Shown here: positions 52,720 through 60,957 of the stretch, piece after piece | How the letters are laid out: the number at the start of each line of letters is the position of its first letter | Position numbering within the stretch: the stretch's first letter is position 1 | Assembly: GCF_900142165.1 (NCBI RefSeq) | Contig: NZ_FQZY01000023.1 | Span: 1-62,764, forward strand | Length of the DNA stretch: 62,764 nt | Source of the DNA: Hespellia stercorisuis DSM 15480 | GTDB lineage: Bacteria > Bacillota > Clostridia > Lachnospirales > Lachnospiraceae | Direction: 5' to 3' | Position numbers and translations under genes: made by a program | The notes under the pieces: model-generated | What the model was told of the DNA's origin: nothing | What the model saw: only the letters and a program-made list of their open reading frames with translations | Database searches by the model: none

Positions 52720-53832
52720 ATGGCAAGTTTATCTTTAAAAGGTATTGAAAAAGTATATCCAAACGGATTCGTAGCAGTAAAAGATTTTAACCTGGACATC
52801 GACGACAAAGAATTTATCATCTTCGTAGGACCTTCCGGATGTGGTAAATCTACTACACTTCGTATGGTGGCCGGACTGGAAGAGATTTCCGGCGGTACAC
52901 TGGAAATTGATGGCAAGACAATGAATAATGTGGAGCCAAAAGACCGCGATATCGCCATGGTTTTCCAGAACTATGCTCTGTATCCGCATATGACCGTATA
53001 TGATAATATGGCTTTCGGATTAAAGCTGCGTAAAGTGCCAAAGGACGAGATTGACAAGATGGTTCGCGAAGCAGCCAGAATCCTTGATCTGGACAAATTA
53101 TTAGATCGTAAACCAAAGGCTTTATCCGGTGGACAGAGACAGCGTGTTGCCATGGGACGTGCCATCGTTCGTAATCCTAAGGTATTCCTGATGGATGAGC
53201 CGCTCTCCAACCTGGACGCAAAGCTTCGTGTTCAGATGCGTATCGAGATTTCCAAGCTCCACGAGAGACTGGGCGCAACCATCATCTACGTAACACATGA
53301 CCAGACAGAGGCTATGACACTTGGAACCAGAATCGTCGTTATGAAGGACGGTCTCGTTCAGCAGGTTGATTCTCCTCAGAATTTATACAACAACCCATGC
53401 AACTTATTCGTTGCCGGATTCATCGGTTCTCCACAGATGAACTTCCTGGATGCAGCGGTGACAATCAAGGGACAGGACGTATCCCTGCAGGTTGGTTCTT
53501 ACACATTGAAGGTACCGGCCTCAAAGAAAAAAGCTTTGATCAACGGTGGTTATGACGGCAAGACTGTTGTTCTCGGTATCCGTCCGGAGCATATCCATGA
53601 TGAGGAATCCTTCCTTGTACAGTCTCCTGACAGCATCGTAGAGTCTACGATCAAGGTTTATGAACTGCTCGGCGCAGAGGTTTACCTCTACTTTGATGTG
53701 GAGGGCACACAGGTTACAGCCCGTGTAAATCCCCGCACACCACTGAGAAACGGTGACAAAGGAAGATTTGCATTAGATATGGAAAAAATTCATTTCTTTG
53801 ATAAAGAAACTGAGTTGACGATTACAGATTAA
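52720..53832 (+). CDS. msmK: sugar ABC transporter ATP-binding protein (MsmK/UgpC type)
   Basis: 370 residues. Walker A GPSGCGKSTTLRMVAGLEE near 38, Q-loop VFQNYALYPHM, signature LSGGQRQRVAMGRAIV, Walker B FLMDEPLSNLDAKLR, H-loop THDQTEAMTLG, then the regulatory OB/TOBE domain of the CUT1 type from about 240. In Firmicutes one such ATPase serves many sugar permeases. No permease or binding-protein gene is adjacent, which fits a shared subunit. It has a strong ribosome site (AAGGAGG), its own promoter and a terminator. Codon use looks like a highly expressed gene. Confidence 0.94.
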   Translation: MASLSLKGIEKVYPNGFVAVKDFNLDIDDKEFIIFVGPSGCGKSTTLRMVAGLEEISGGTLEIDGKTMNNVEPKDRDIAMVFQNYALYPHMTVYDNMAFGLKLRKVPKDEIDKMVREAARILDLDKLLDRKPKALSGGQRQRVAMGRAIVRNPKVFLMDEPLSNLDAKLRVQMRIEISKLHERLGATIIYVTHDQTEAMTLGTRIVVMKDGLVQQVDSPQNLYNNPCNLFVAGFIGSPQMNFLDAAVTIKGQDVSLQVGSYTLKVPASKKKALINGGYDGKTVVLGIRPEHIHDEESFLVQSPDSIVESTIKVYELLGAEVYLYFDVEGTQVTARVNPRTPLRNGDKGRFALDMEKIHFFDKETELTITD

Positions 53833-53847
53833 TCCTTTAAAATAAAT

Positions 53848-53880
53848 GGGGACAGGCAGATGACCTGTCTCCGTTTTTTA
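53848..53880 (+). terminator. terminator after the sugar ATPase gene
   Basis: GGGGACAGG pairs with CCTGTCTCC (one G-U) around CAGATGA, followed by GTTTTTTA. The stem has the same GGGGACAGG seen in the palindromes R1 and R2. Confidence 0.9.
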
Positions 53881-53928
53881 TCCGTATTGTTTTTTTGTCC
53901 GTATTGATTTTCATCACAGGAGGATACC

Positions 53929-54843
53929 ATGACAGATCAGGAAAAATTACAAAAGGCACTGGACGATCTGCGAAGCGCGACCGGTCTGGATCTGCACCTC
54001 AATGCCGAGGATAGCAGGGACCCGGAACAGACGCTGTCGCAGCTGCGGCAGTTGTCTTCCGCCTATAAGGAAAAATACAACCGGGACTTTTTTCTGCAGA
54101 GTATTCTTGGTGAAGCCGTCTCCCGCCCGGAAATTGATGCCCGCGCCTCCCGTTTTCACATCGATGCACACGGTGAACGGCGTCTGTTTCTCATTGCCTC
54201 CCGGAATGTGATGGATGAAAATTTCATAGAGCTGCTGAAAAATCTGTTTCCATCGTCCCATAAGTATTTTATTGTCCGGATGGATGGTCAGCGTATCGTC
54301 CTCATCAGTCCCTGCAAAGCACCCGGAACCGATGATGCCGAATTGACAGCTCGCACGGTGGTGGATACCATCAGCTCCGAGCTCATGACTTCTGTCCAGG
54401 TTGCCTACAGCAATCTGTTTTCTCATCTGTCGGATTCCGCGGAGGCCTATTCACAGACACGCCTTGCTATTCAGATCGGACGGGTGTTTTATCCGGAATA
54501 CGCCGTGATTCCTTACAACAGACTCGGGATCGGCGGTCTGATCTATCGTCTGCCTCCCGCTCTGTGCGAGAATTTTCTGCGGGAAGTATTCGGCGTCAAT
54601 CCATTTGATGCTCTGGATGAGGAGCTTCTGACCACCGTCAGCCGTTTCTTCCAGAACAATCTGAACATCGCGGAGACAGCCCGACAGCTTCACATGCACC
54701 GGAACACTCTGATCTATCGGATTGAACATATTCAAAAAATGACCGGGCTGGACATCCGTATTTTCGAAGATGCCCTGACCTTCAAGCTCGCTACTATGGT
54801 CATTAATTATTTACACGCGAAAAAGGAGAACTCTTATGAATGA
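53929..54843 (+). CDS. PucR/CdaR-type transcriptional regulator
   Basis: 304 residues. The C-terminal PucR HTH is clear: FQNNLNIAETARQLHMHRNT near 240 and LIYRIEHIQKMTGLDIR, with FEDALTFKLA at the end. The N-terminal 130 residues have no named sensor domain but contain a region TDDAELTARTVVDTI and a GGDEF-like middle domain typical of CdaR proteins. Such regulators respond to sugar acids or purine products. It sits 96 bp after the MsmK ATPase and overlaps the next gene by 8 bp. Confidence 0.88.
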   Translation: MTDQEKLQKALDDLRSATGLDLHLNAEDSRDPEQTLSQLRQLSSAYKEKYNRDFFLQSILGEAVSRPEIDARASRFHIDAHGERRLFLIASRNVMDENFIELLKNLFPSSHKYFIVRMDGQRIVLISPCKAPGTDDAELTARTVVDTISSELMTSVQVAYSNLFSHLSDSAEAYSQTRLAIQIGRVFYPEYAVIPYNRLGIGGLIYRLPPALCENFLREVFGVNPFDALDEELLTTVSRFFQNNLNIAETARQLHMHRNTLIYRIEHIQKMTGLDIRIFEDALTFKLATMVINYLHAKKENSYE

Positions 54844-55333
54844 TACATTTTGTGAATTACTTGTTTCCAGGAAGATGAGCGGCGCACAGCGCGTCCTGCA
54901 GATTCTGCTCATTGTGCTGATCGCAATACTCGTCGCTGGAACCATGATCATCGGATTTCCAGCTCTGTTTCTTGCACTGATTCTGGGAATCATCTGTTAC
55001 TACCTCATTTTCCCAGGCTTTCATGTGGAGTACGAATATTCCATATTGAACCATGAGATCACGATTGATAAGATCCTGAATAAGTCCAAAAGAAAAAGCG
55101 TTATCTCTTTTGATCTGAAACAGGCTGAGATCATCGCACCGGAAGGATCCGAGCGGCTCGCCCACTTCAATCCGAGTAAGACGATTGACTGCTCAGCCGG
55201 AGATTCATCAGTTACTTCTTATGTGGCGGTTGTTCCGATCGAGAATGTGACTACTGCTGTGCGACTATCACCAGATGATGATATGCTGCAGCATATGAAG
55301 AGCTTTCTTCCGCGTACTTTATGGTTATCATAA
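54836..55333 (+). CDS. small membrane protein (DUF6106-like), function unknown
   Basis: 165 residues. Start MNDTFCELLVSRKMSG, two adjacent membrane helices (LQILLIVLIAILVAGTMI and LFLALILGIICYYLIF), then a soluble beta-rich part with VEYEYSILNHEITIDKILN and RKSVISFDLKQAEIIAP. I recall a Lachnospiraceae family DUF6106 of this design, but only from memory. The layout resembles small PH-like membrane proteins. It overlaps the regulator gene by 8 bp, with AAAGGAG ahead, so it is co-translated with it. Confidence 0.75.
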   Translation: MNDTFCELLVSRKMSGAQRVLQILLIVLIAILVAGTMIIGFPALFLALILGIICYYLIFPGFHVEYEYSILNHEITIDKILNKSKRKSVISFDLKQAEIIAPEGSERLAHFNPSKTIDCSAGDSSVTSYVAVVPIENVTTAVRLSPDDDMLQHMKSFLPRTLWLS

Positions 55334-55349
55334 TCAGCATTCGTCGAGG

Positions 55350-55448
55350 ATGTTAATTGGGGACAGAGCAAAAGTGCAATTGGGGACGTAGTAAAATGAC
55401 ATTTTACTACGTCCCCAATTGCACTTTTGCTCTGTCCCCAATTAACAT
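55350..55448. repeat. giant palindrome R3 (GGGGACGTAG family)
   Basis: A perfect 99-nt palindrome with 49-bp arms centred on 55399. The arm holds TTAATTGGGGACAGAGC, AAAAGTGCAATTGGGGACG and TAGTAAAATG. It lies between the convergent small membrane gene and the nucleotidyltransferase gene. Confidence 0.97.
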
Positions 55449-55473
55449 TTGGATAACCCGGCAGGATTATCTC

Positions 55474-56037
55474 CTATCCGGTGAACACTGCATTGTCTTT
55501 GATCCGTTGATCTATCCCGTTCTTCAGGATATAATCATATACCGTTCTCGGCACCATCTGCTGCCAGTCGCGCCCGAGCGCAATCGCGGTTCTGACATCT
55601 GTCCCGGTCACGCCTTTTTCTTCTTCTGATTTTCTCCAGAGTACATCTACATCTGCGCCCATGCTCTTGAGCATCTCGCATTTTATCTCGCCCCAGGAAT
55701 CGTAGACACTCATGAAATATGTCGCATCCTTCGGTGCATACTCAAAAATGTATTCCGGTCTCGTGATTGGAAATGGTACGATCTCAAATTCTTCTCTCCG
55801 CACTCCGAAGTCTACCAACGCATCGTGGATCATCTCATACCGCTCCAGATACGTCAGCGGGTTGTCCGACTTCCGGATTCCATGTCTGTCTGCCTCCAGG
55901 CCTCCCAGATACAGATCATCTGGGTGTGTGATTCCAATATACAATCTGGAACAGCGCATCTTCGCTGCCAGCAGGTACTCCATATGTTTTAAGTGCAATA
56001 TTTGAAAACGTCCGTGAACTACGCCTATCTCTGCCAT
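55474..56037 (-). CDS. nicotinamide-nucleotide adenylyltransferase-like protein (NadM type)
   Basis: 187 residues with the nucleotidyltransferase HxGH-like start GVVHGRFQILHLKHMEYLL (HLKH replacing HxGH) and a C-terminal GVTGTDVRTAIALGRDW in place of the ISSTxxR motif. This resembles archaeal-type NadM, which adenylates NMN to give NAD. The deviation in both motifs leaves another nucleotide substrate possible. ATG 56037 has GAGGGAG ahead. A strong hairpin stands in the leader. Confidence 0.8.
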   Translation of the reverse strand: MAEIGVVHGRFQILHLKHMEYLLAAKMRCSRLYIGITHPDDLYLGGLEADRHGIRKSDNPLTYLERYEMIHDALVDFGVRREEFEIVPFPITRPEYIFEYAPKDATYFMSVYDSWGEIKCEMLKSMGADVDVLWRKSEEEKGVTGTDVRTAIALGRDWQQMVPRTVYDYILKNGIDQRIKDNAVFTG

Positions 56038-56083
56038 TATCATTCTCCCTCTTTCTTTTGTTGCCAAATAAATCTCCTATAAG

Positions 56084-56124
56084 CAACTTTATGCCCTGTT
56101 CAATCCTGAACAGGGCATATGTTG
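56084..56124 (-). other. strong hairpin in the leader of the NadM-like gene
   Basis: ATGCCCTGTTCA (56091-56102) pairs perfectly with TGAACAGGGCAT (56107-56118) with a 4-nt loop; outer CAAC/GTTG bases extend it. No U run follows on the minus strand, so it may stabilise the RNA or be a protein site rather than a terminator. Confidence 0.7.
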
Positions 56125-56376
56125 TAATTGCTCAGTACTTATAGTATAGTACAGATTCGGCAAAATTCCAAGATATTTGTGAACTTGAGCCAAGAAAGTC
56201 AATGCATAAATCCAATTTTATAAATTGCTTATTTTCACCTTGTATCTGTTGGTTATTATAACTCTGCGGATTTCCTGCTGTCTAATTACCTTTCCCCTTT
56301 AAAACAATATCGTCTGCCTTAATGAACCAGTCCACATCTGCCACTTAATACGTGAATACGCCTTTCCATTTTTTGG

Positions 56377-56412
56377 AAAAAAAATAGACGCTCATATTTG
56401 AACATCTATTTT
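56377..56412 (-). terminator. terminator after the lipoprotein gene
   Basis: AAATAGATGTTC pairs with GAGCGTCTATTT with two G-U pairs around a 6-nt loop; the minus strand continues with a run of T. It lies about 130 bp past the lipoprotein stop. Confidence 0.75.
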
Positions 56413-56543
56413 TGTAGATATTGAGTTATTAATTCTTTTAAAAATGATAAGTTCGGATGCACTGGCTAACGCGTTGGAACGAACAGATCCAGACACCGAA
56501 ACGATTATTCCTTTTTTTGTACAAATATCAACCTTGCGTAATC

Positions 56544-57101
56544 CTATGAAACAGGCTCTGTATAAGTGTCTAATGTATCAAGCAATTCAAATGCTTCGTC
56601 CTGTGTACAAGCGGTAATTGTTAATTTGCCTGTGTCGCCCATGTCTAATGTATATGTTTCGTCTCCATTATCTATCACTTCAAATGTAAGTGTCTGCTCA
56701 CTTGTCTCATCTGTAATTGTCAGATATCCAGTGCTTTCATCTTCTGTAAGATCTCCTGCAAAGCTGACAGACTGTGCAGACTCAGGATCTGCAACACCAA
56801 GTACTGCAAAACTCATATCATCTGATGCCACGAATACTGCCACTTCTCCGGCATCCGAAACGCCTTGGAAACATACGGTCAGAAGATCTGAATAATCATA
56901 CCATGATCCGTCTTCTTCTGCATCTGCGTCTTTTGTATCCTCTGTATCGACTTCTTCTACATCTTCCTCATCTGTTTCTTCTTTATCTGCTTTCGCCTCT
57001 GTCGATGTATCTTTGCTGCTCGAAGAGCCGCCGCATGCTGTTAATGAAAATGCCATTACAAACACCATCATTATTGTTAAAAAACACTTTCTTAATTTCA
57101 T
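56544..57101 (-). CDS. predicted lipoprotein with acidic linker, function unknown
   Basis: 185 residues. Signal peptide KLRKCFLTIMMVFVMAFSL ends in the lipobox LTACGG, with Cys as first mature residue. An Asp/Glu-rich linker (about 30-62) follows, then a globular domain of about 110 residues rich in beta strands (VCFQGVSDAGEVAVFVASDD, YTLDMGDTGKLTI). I do not recognise the domain. The ATG at 57101 has AGGAGG 6 bases ahead. It lies just downstream of the Fur-like gene's terminator, so it is likely a separate unit. Confidence 0.8.
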   Translation of the reverse strand: MKLRKCFLTIMMVFVMAFSLTACGGSSSSKDTSTEAKADKEETDEEDVEEVDTEDTKDADAEEDGSWYDYSDLLTVCFQGVSDAGEVAVFVASDDMSFAVLGVADPESAQSVSFAGDLTEDESTGYLTITDETSEQTLTFEVIDNGDETYTLDMGDTGKLTITACTQDEAFELLDTLDTYTEPVS

Positions 57102-57252
57102 CATTTCCCTCCTTGGTTCAATCCTCATTTTCTGAACTGCCAATCTTTATTTTCTAGGTTGAATTGTACTCTCTAAGGCTATCATGATTGTTGTCATTTG
57201 TAACCTACCCCCATGGGTAGTCTTTTCATCCCTGTTCCATCGACGTTTCAAA

Positions 57253-57289
57253 AGCCGCTGTCAGAGAGCCAGGCTCTTTGACAGCGGCT
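57253..57289 (-). terminator. terminator of the feo/fur-like operon
   Basis: AGCCGCTGTCA pairs with TGACAGCGGCT (57253-57289) with further AGAG/CTCT pairing inside; the minus strand continues TTTTG. It lies 22 bp past the Fur-like stop. Confidence 0.88.
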
Positions 57290-57310
57290 CAGCAATATTG
57301 CAGACCGTTT

Positions 57311-57775
57311 CTAAGCTTCTCGCTGTGACATCATAATCGACACAACGTTCTGTTTTTTCAGATATCCGCAGGTAGACAGACCTGCCTTGACGATTTCCTT
57401 CCAGCGTTTTGCCGACAGGATATACGTCGTCTCATCGTCAAGCACTACCGTGCAGACCTGTTTTCCGCCCTCTACCGCAGGATTCACAACCTTATACATG
57501 TTCTTCCGGCTGATTGCCCCGATTTCTTCCAGGCGATTCACCATGCGGTACACCGTTGCCGTTCCAATGTTCGGATCCGACTTCAACGCCTCCGCGTAGA
57601 TTTCCTTGCAGCAGGAGCACTGGTTTTCAAGGATGATGTCCAGAATCAGAAGCCGCTGCTTCGTAATCCTGCAATTGTTCTCCCTGAGCTTTTCTATAAT
57701 TTTTTCTCTCGTCATCTGATTATTCTGATAGGCCTTTGTCTCCATTTGTATCTGCTCTATTCGCTTATCAGCCAC
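57311..57775 (-). CDS. Fur-family regulator lacking all histidines
   Basis: 154 residues. The winged helix is clear (NCRITKQRLLILDIILENQ near 34-52, IGTATVYRMVNRLEEIGAIS near 70-89). The C-terminal half lacks the HHDH and CxxC motifs of Fur/Zur/PerR, and the whole protein contains no histidine, so the normal metal sites cannot form. Cysteines occur at 35, 53, 55, 56, 108 and 136. DDETTYILSAKRWKEIVKAGL replaces the dimer/metal domain. It is last in the feoA-feoA-feoB-Cys-rich series. Start GTG with GGAGGG ahead. It may sense redox or iron-sulfur state, or bind DNA without a metal. Confidence 0.85.
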   Translation of the reverse strand: MADKRIEQIQMETKAYQNNQMTREKIIEKLRENNCRITKQRLLILDIILENQCSCCKEIYAEALKSDPNIGTATVYRMVNRLEEIGAISRKNMYKVVNPAVEGGKQVCTVVLDDETTYILSAKRWKEIVKAGLSTCGYLKKQNVVSIMMSQREA

Positions 57776-57803
57776 CGGCGCTCCCTCCTGTCTGCATATT
57801 TCG

Positions 57804-57959
57804 CTATCTTACATCGTTGTTACTCGAGCAATGCCCGCCGCAATGCTTGCAGTCACCTCCACACTGGAGTGACTTGCCCGCCTTTTTGTCCTTGATCATC
57901 TGGCGGATGATTAACGTCACGATTGCCGCCAAACCTAGCCCAACTGCGATTGTTCCCAT
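57804..57959 (-). CDS. FeoB-associated Cys-rich membrane protein
   Basis: 51 residues: start MGTIAVGLGLAAIVTLIIRQ (one membrane helix), a basic stretch KDKKAGKS, then LQCGGDCKHCGGHCSSNN with four cysteines in CxxxCxxCxxxC spacing. This is the small protein often found after feoB in Firmicutes. It may pass ferrous iron to or from FeoB. It starts 70 bp after feoB and ends 28 bp before the Fur-like gene. Confidence 0.88.
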   Translation of the reverse strand: MGTIAVGLGLAAIVTLIIRQMIKDKKAGKSLQCGGDCKHCGGHCSSNNDVR

Positions 57960-58028
57960 AAAACCTGCCTTTCCGCCCTGTTTTCATACAGGCACAAACA
58001 TCTGTTTACACATTACTCACACACAATT

Positions 58029-60200
58029 TTACGCTTTTGCCTTCGCTTTCGCGTCAACGCTGGACACATTCATGGTAAATTTATTGCTCTCTTTATACGG
58101 TCTGAACAACAGGTAAATAAATCCGGCCATAATTACAAATGCTGCGATTACACCAACTCCAAATGTTCCTGTGGTGATCAGTGTACCGATCTGATATACA
58201 CAGAGCGATACCAGATAAGCCAGTACGGTCTGATATCCGATTGCGAACCAGAACCATTTTGCATTGTTCATCTCACGCTTGATCGCACCCATTGCCGCGA
58301 AGCACGGTGCACACAGCAGGTTAAATACAAGGAATGAATATGCGGCCACTGCCGTCATACTCCCTGCAAGAGAACCCCAGACTTCCGTCCCGTCCTCTGC
58401 CACTTCCGCAAAACCATATAACTGTCCAAAGGTTGCCACTACGTTTTCTTTTGCAACAAGACCTGTGATTGCCGCAACGGCTGATCTCCAGTTTCCCCAT
58501 CCAAGTGGAGTGAAGATAAATGCGATCGCACCTCCGATTGCTGCAAGCAGACTGTCATTCATGTCCTCTACCATTCCGAAGGAACCATTTGCAAAGCCAA
58601 AGCTCTGCGCAAACCAGATTACGATTGTAGAAAGAAGAATGATTGTTCCTGCTTTTTTGATAAATGACCATCCGCGCTCCCACATGCTGCGTAGTACGTT
58701 CATGACGGTCGGCATATGATACGCCGGAAGTTCAATAACAAACGGTGCCGGATCACCTGCAAACATTTTTGTCTTCTTCAAAATGATACCTGAGCAGATG
58801 ATTGCCGCGATTCCGACAAAGTAAGCACTTGGTGCCACCCAGGAGGCTCCGCCAAACAATGCACCGGCAATCAGCGCAATGATCGGAAGCTTCGCTCCAC
58901 AGGGAATGAATGTCGTGGTCATAATCGTCATCTTACGGTCACGGTCATTCTCGATCGTTCTGGAGGCCATAATTCCCGGCACACCACAACCGGTTCCGAT
59001 TAACATCGGGATAAAAGATTTTCCCGACAAACCAAATTTGCGGAAAATTCTGTCCATGATAAATGCAATACGCGCCATATATCCGCAGGACTCTAAAAAT
59101 GCGAGGAATGCAAACAGTACTAACATCTGTGGTACGAAACCAAGCACTGCACCTACACCGCTTATCACACCATCAACCAGCAGTCCTGTAAGCCATCCTG
59201 CACAGCCGATTGCTTCCAGAGCGCTCTGTGCCGCCGGAATAATCCATGCCCCGAACAGTGTGTCGTTGGTCCAGTCTGTAAGAACAGTTCCGACCGTTGT
59301 CACGGATACATAATATACAATAAACATTACCACCGCAAAAATCGGCAGTGCAAGAAATCTGTTTGTCACGATGCGGTCAATCTTATCCGATGTGGTCATA
59401 CCGCCTTTGTTCTTCTTTACACAGCAGTCCTTGATAATAGTGCCTATGTAGACGTATCTTTCGTTGGTGATGATAGATTCTGCATCGTCGTCCATCTCAT
59501 CTTCACACGCCTTGATATCCTGCTCAATATGTTTCTGAATATCCGCCGGGATGTTCAGCTGTGCCATCACCTTCTCGTCACGCTCAAAAATCTTGATTGC
59601 ATACCATCTCTGCTGCTCTTCCGGCATCTCGTGAAGAACTGCCTCCTCGATATGGGCAAGCGTATGCTCCACGCAGCCCTCAAAGCTGTGCTGCGGAATC
59701 ATTCTTCTGCGGGCATTGGCGACCGCAACTGCCTTGTCTGCCGCTTCTGTTACACCAGTTCCCTTTAATGCGGATATCTCCACCACCTTGCAGCCAAGTT
59801 CTTTCGCAAGATTCGCTGTGTTGACTTTATCACCGTTCTTCGCCACCACGTCCATCATGTTGACTGCCGCGATCACCGGGATGCCAAGCTCCACAAGCTG
59901 TGTTGTCAGATACAGGTTACGCTCCAGATTGGTTCCGTCGATAATGTTAAGAATCGCGTCCGGTCGCTCTGTGATAAGAAAGTTTCTTGCTACCACTTCC
60001 TCCAGTGTATATGGAGAAAGGGAATATATCCCCGGCAAATCTACGATGATCGCATCACTGTGACCTTTTAGCTTACCTTCTTTTTTCTCCACTGTTACTC
60101 CAGGCCAGTTTCCAACGAACTGATTGGAACCGGTCAAAGCATTAAATAATGTTGTTTTGCCGCAGTTTGGATTACCTGCGAGTGCAATTTTAATTGACAT
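58029..60200 (-). CDS. feoB: ferrous iron transporter B
   Basis: 723 residues. N-terminal G domain with G1 GNPNCGKTTLFNALTG at 8-23, G3 VDLPGIYSLSPY near 54 and G4 AAVNMMD near 113, a GDI-like helical part, and two gate repeats with about ten membrane helices (GFVPQMLVLFAFLAFLESCG, MLIGTGCGVPGIMASRTIEN). The Cys of GCGVPG lies in the proposed iron path. Drives Fe2+ uptake under low oxygen. The tail ends in a Lys/Ala run. AAAAGGAG precedes the ATG. A terminator-like hairpin stands between feoA and feoB. Confidence 0.97.
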   Translation of the reverse strand: MSIKIALAGNPNCGKTTLFNALTGSNQFVGNWPGVTVEKKEGKLKGHSDAIIVDLPGIYSLSPYTLEEVVARNFLITERPDAILNIIDGTNLERNLYLTTQLVELGIPVIAAVNMMDVVAKNGDKVNTANLAKELGCKVVEISALKGTGVTEAADKAVAVANARRRMIPQHSFEGCVEHTLAHIEEAVLHEMPEEQQRWYAIKIFERDEKVMAQLNIPADIQKHIEQDIKACEDEMDDDAESIITNERYVYIGTIIKDCCVKKNKGGMTTSDKIDRIVTNRFLALPIFAVVMFIVYYVSVTTVGTVLTDWTNDTLFGAWIIPAAQSALEAIGCAGWLTGLLVDGVISGVGAVLGFVPQMLVLFAFLAFLESCGYMARIAFIMDRIFRKFGLSGKSFIPMLIGTGCGVPGIMASRTIENDRDRKMTIMTTTFIPCGAKLPIIALIAGALFGGASWVAPSAYFVGIAAIICSGIILKKTKMFAGDPAPFVIELPAYHMPTVMNVLRSMWERGWSFIKKAGTIILLSTIVIWFAQSFGFANGSFGMVEDMNDSLLAAIGGAIAFIFTPLGWGNWRSAVAAITGLVAKENVVATFGQLYGFAEVAEDGTEVWGSLAGSMTAVAAYSFLVFNLLCAPCFAAMGAIKREMNNAKWFWFAIGYQTVLAYLVSLCVYQIGTLITTGTFGVGVIAAFVIMAGFIYLLFRPYKESNKFTMNVSSVDAKAKAKA

Positions 60201-60261
60201 CTTTCTTCTCCTTTTTGTTAGGTTTTTCTCACATTGATTAGAATCTCCTAACCATCTCTCT

Positions 60262-60284
60262 AAAAAAAATGCAGATGACTCTGC
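60262..60284 (-). terminator. possible attenuator between feoA and feoB
   Basis: GCAGA/TCTGC with GTCA loop (60271-60284) followed on the minus strand by A then eight T. It would thin out read-through from the feoA promoter into feoB. Confidence 0.6.
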
Positions 60285-60364
60285 TTTTTTTACAGCCTCA
60301 CTGCTTATTCCTTTTTAATTTTCTAATATTTTTTAAACTTCTTATCTGTTTTTCCGATACTTGA

Positions 60365-60586
60365 TTACTGTACTTCTATCATCTGTGCGTCCACTTTGCG
60401 CAGTGACAGTTCGTAATCTCTCACAGTCACCTCGACCGGATCACCGAGAGGTGCGACTTTTCTGACAAAAACCTCCACTCCTCTTGTAATTCCCATATCC
60501 ATAATTCTTCTCTTGACTGCTCCCTCACCGTGCAGCTTTACCACTTTTACTGTCTTACCGACAGAAATGTCTTTTAAAGTCAACAT
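60365..60586 (-). CDS. feoA: ferrous iron transport protein A (second copy)
   Basis: 73 residues, SH3-like FeoA fold: MLTLKDISVGKTVKVVKL at the start, KRRIMDMGITRGVEVFVRK in the middle and DPVEVTVRDYELSLRK near the end. FeoA is a small cytoplasmic partner of FeoB. It follows the first FeoA gene after 18 bp and has AAGGAGG ahead. The pair of FeoA proteins is common in Clostridia. Confidence 0.95.
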   Translation of the reverse strand: MLTLKDISVGKTVKVVKLHGEGAVKRRIMDMGITRGVEVFVRKVAPLGDPVEVTVRDYELSLRKVDAQMIEVQ

Positions 60587-60604
60587 ATTTCCTCCTTACA
60601 CCGC

Positions 60605-60817
60605 TTAAACCTGAATCTTATTTGCCATTTCTTTACTGATGGCAACTCTGGAATCCTTAACATTTACAATCATGTTTCCATTGATCTCTGTCACGACAGT
60701 CACAACACCGCCAACCACAAATCCCAAAGTTTCCAGAAACTTCTTAGTCTCATCTTTCCCACCAATTTTTTTGATGGTAATATTTTCACCTACGTCAGCC
60801 ATAGTTAAAGGCATCAT
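60605..60817 (-). CDS. feoA: ferrous iron transport protein A (first copy)
   Basis: 70 residues: PLTMADVGENITIKKIGGKD, then TKKFLETLGFVVGGVVTVV and IVNVKDSRVAISKEMANKI. The second FeoA copy differs clearly, so they are not recent duplicates. The ATG at 60817 has AAGGTG ahead. Its promoter has a palindrome over the -10 box, the likely site for the divergent DtxR-family regulator. Confidence 0.93.
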   Translation of the reverse strand: MMPLTMADVGENITIKKIGGKDETKKFLETLGFVVGGVVTVVTEINGNMIVNVKDSRVAISKEMANKIQV

Positions 60818-60864
60818 GCGGCACCTTCTTTCTGAATGATATGAATTTTTCTCTCTCATTTCAT

Positions 60865-60897
60865 GGTTAGTATAACCTTACTTTCGAGAGTTGTCAA
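60865..60897 (-). promoter_or_regulatory. feoA promoter with DtxR/IdeR-like operator
   Basis: Minus strand TTGACA (60892-60897), 17-bp spacer, TATACT (60869-60874). The palindrome GGTTA-GTA-TAACC (60865-60877) covers the -10. Extended, it matches 13 of 19 bases of the known IdeR/DtxR box (TTAGGTTAGCCTAACCTAA) by hand count. Iron-bound regulator at this site should block feo expression. Confidence 0.75.
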
Positions 60898-60957
60898 TAA
60901 TTATTATTAGTATTTTTTAACTTTTGATATTTTTTCTCAATAAGGCTTCTTTTGAAA

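Larger units (their letters stand above)
56038..56543. other. 506-bp intergenic region
   Basis: No gene supported. Contains the leader hairpin at 56084-56124, a possible minus-strand -10 (TATACT near 56143-56150), and the lipoprotein terminator at 56377-56412. The rest (56160-56370 and 56420-56540) shows nothing I can name. Confidence 0.5.
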
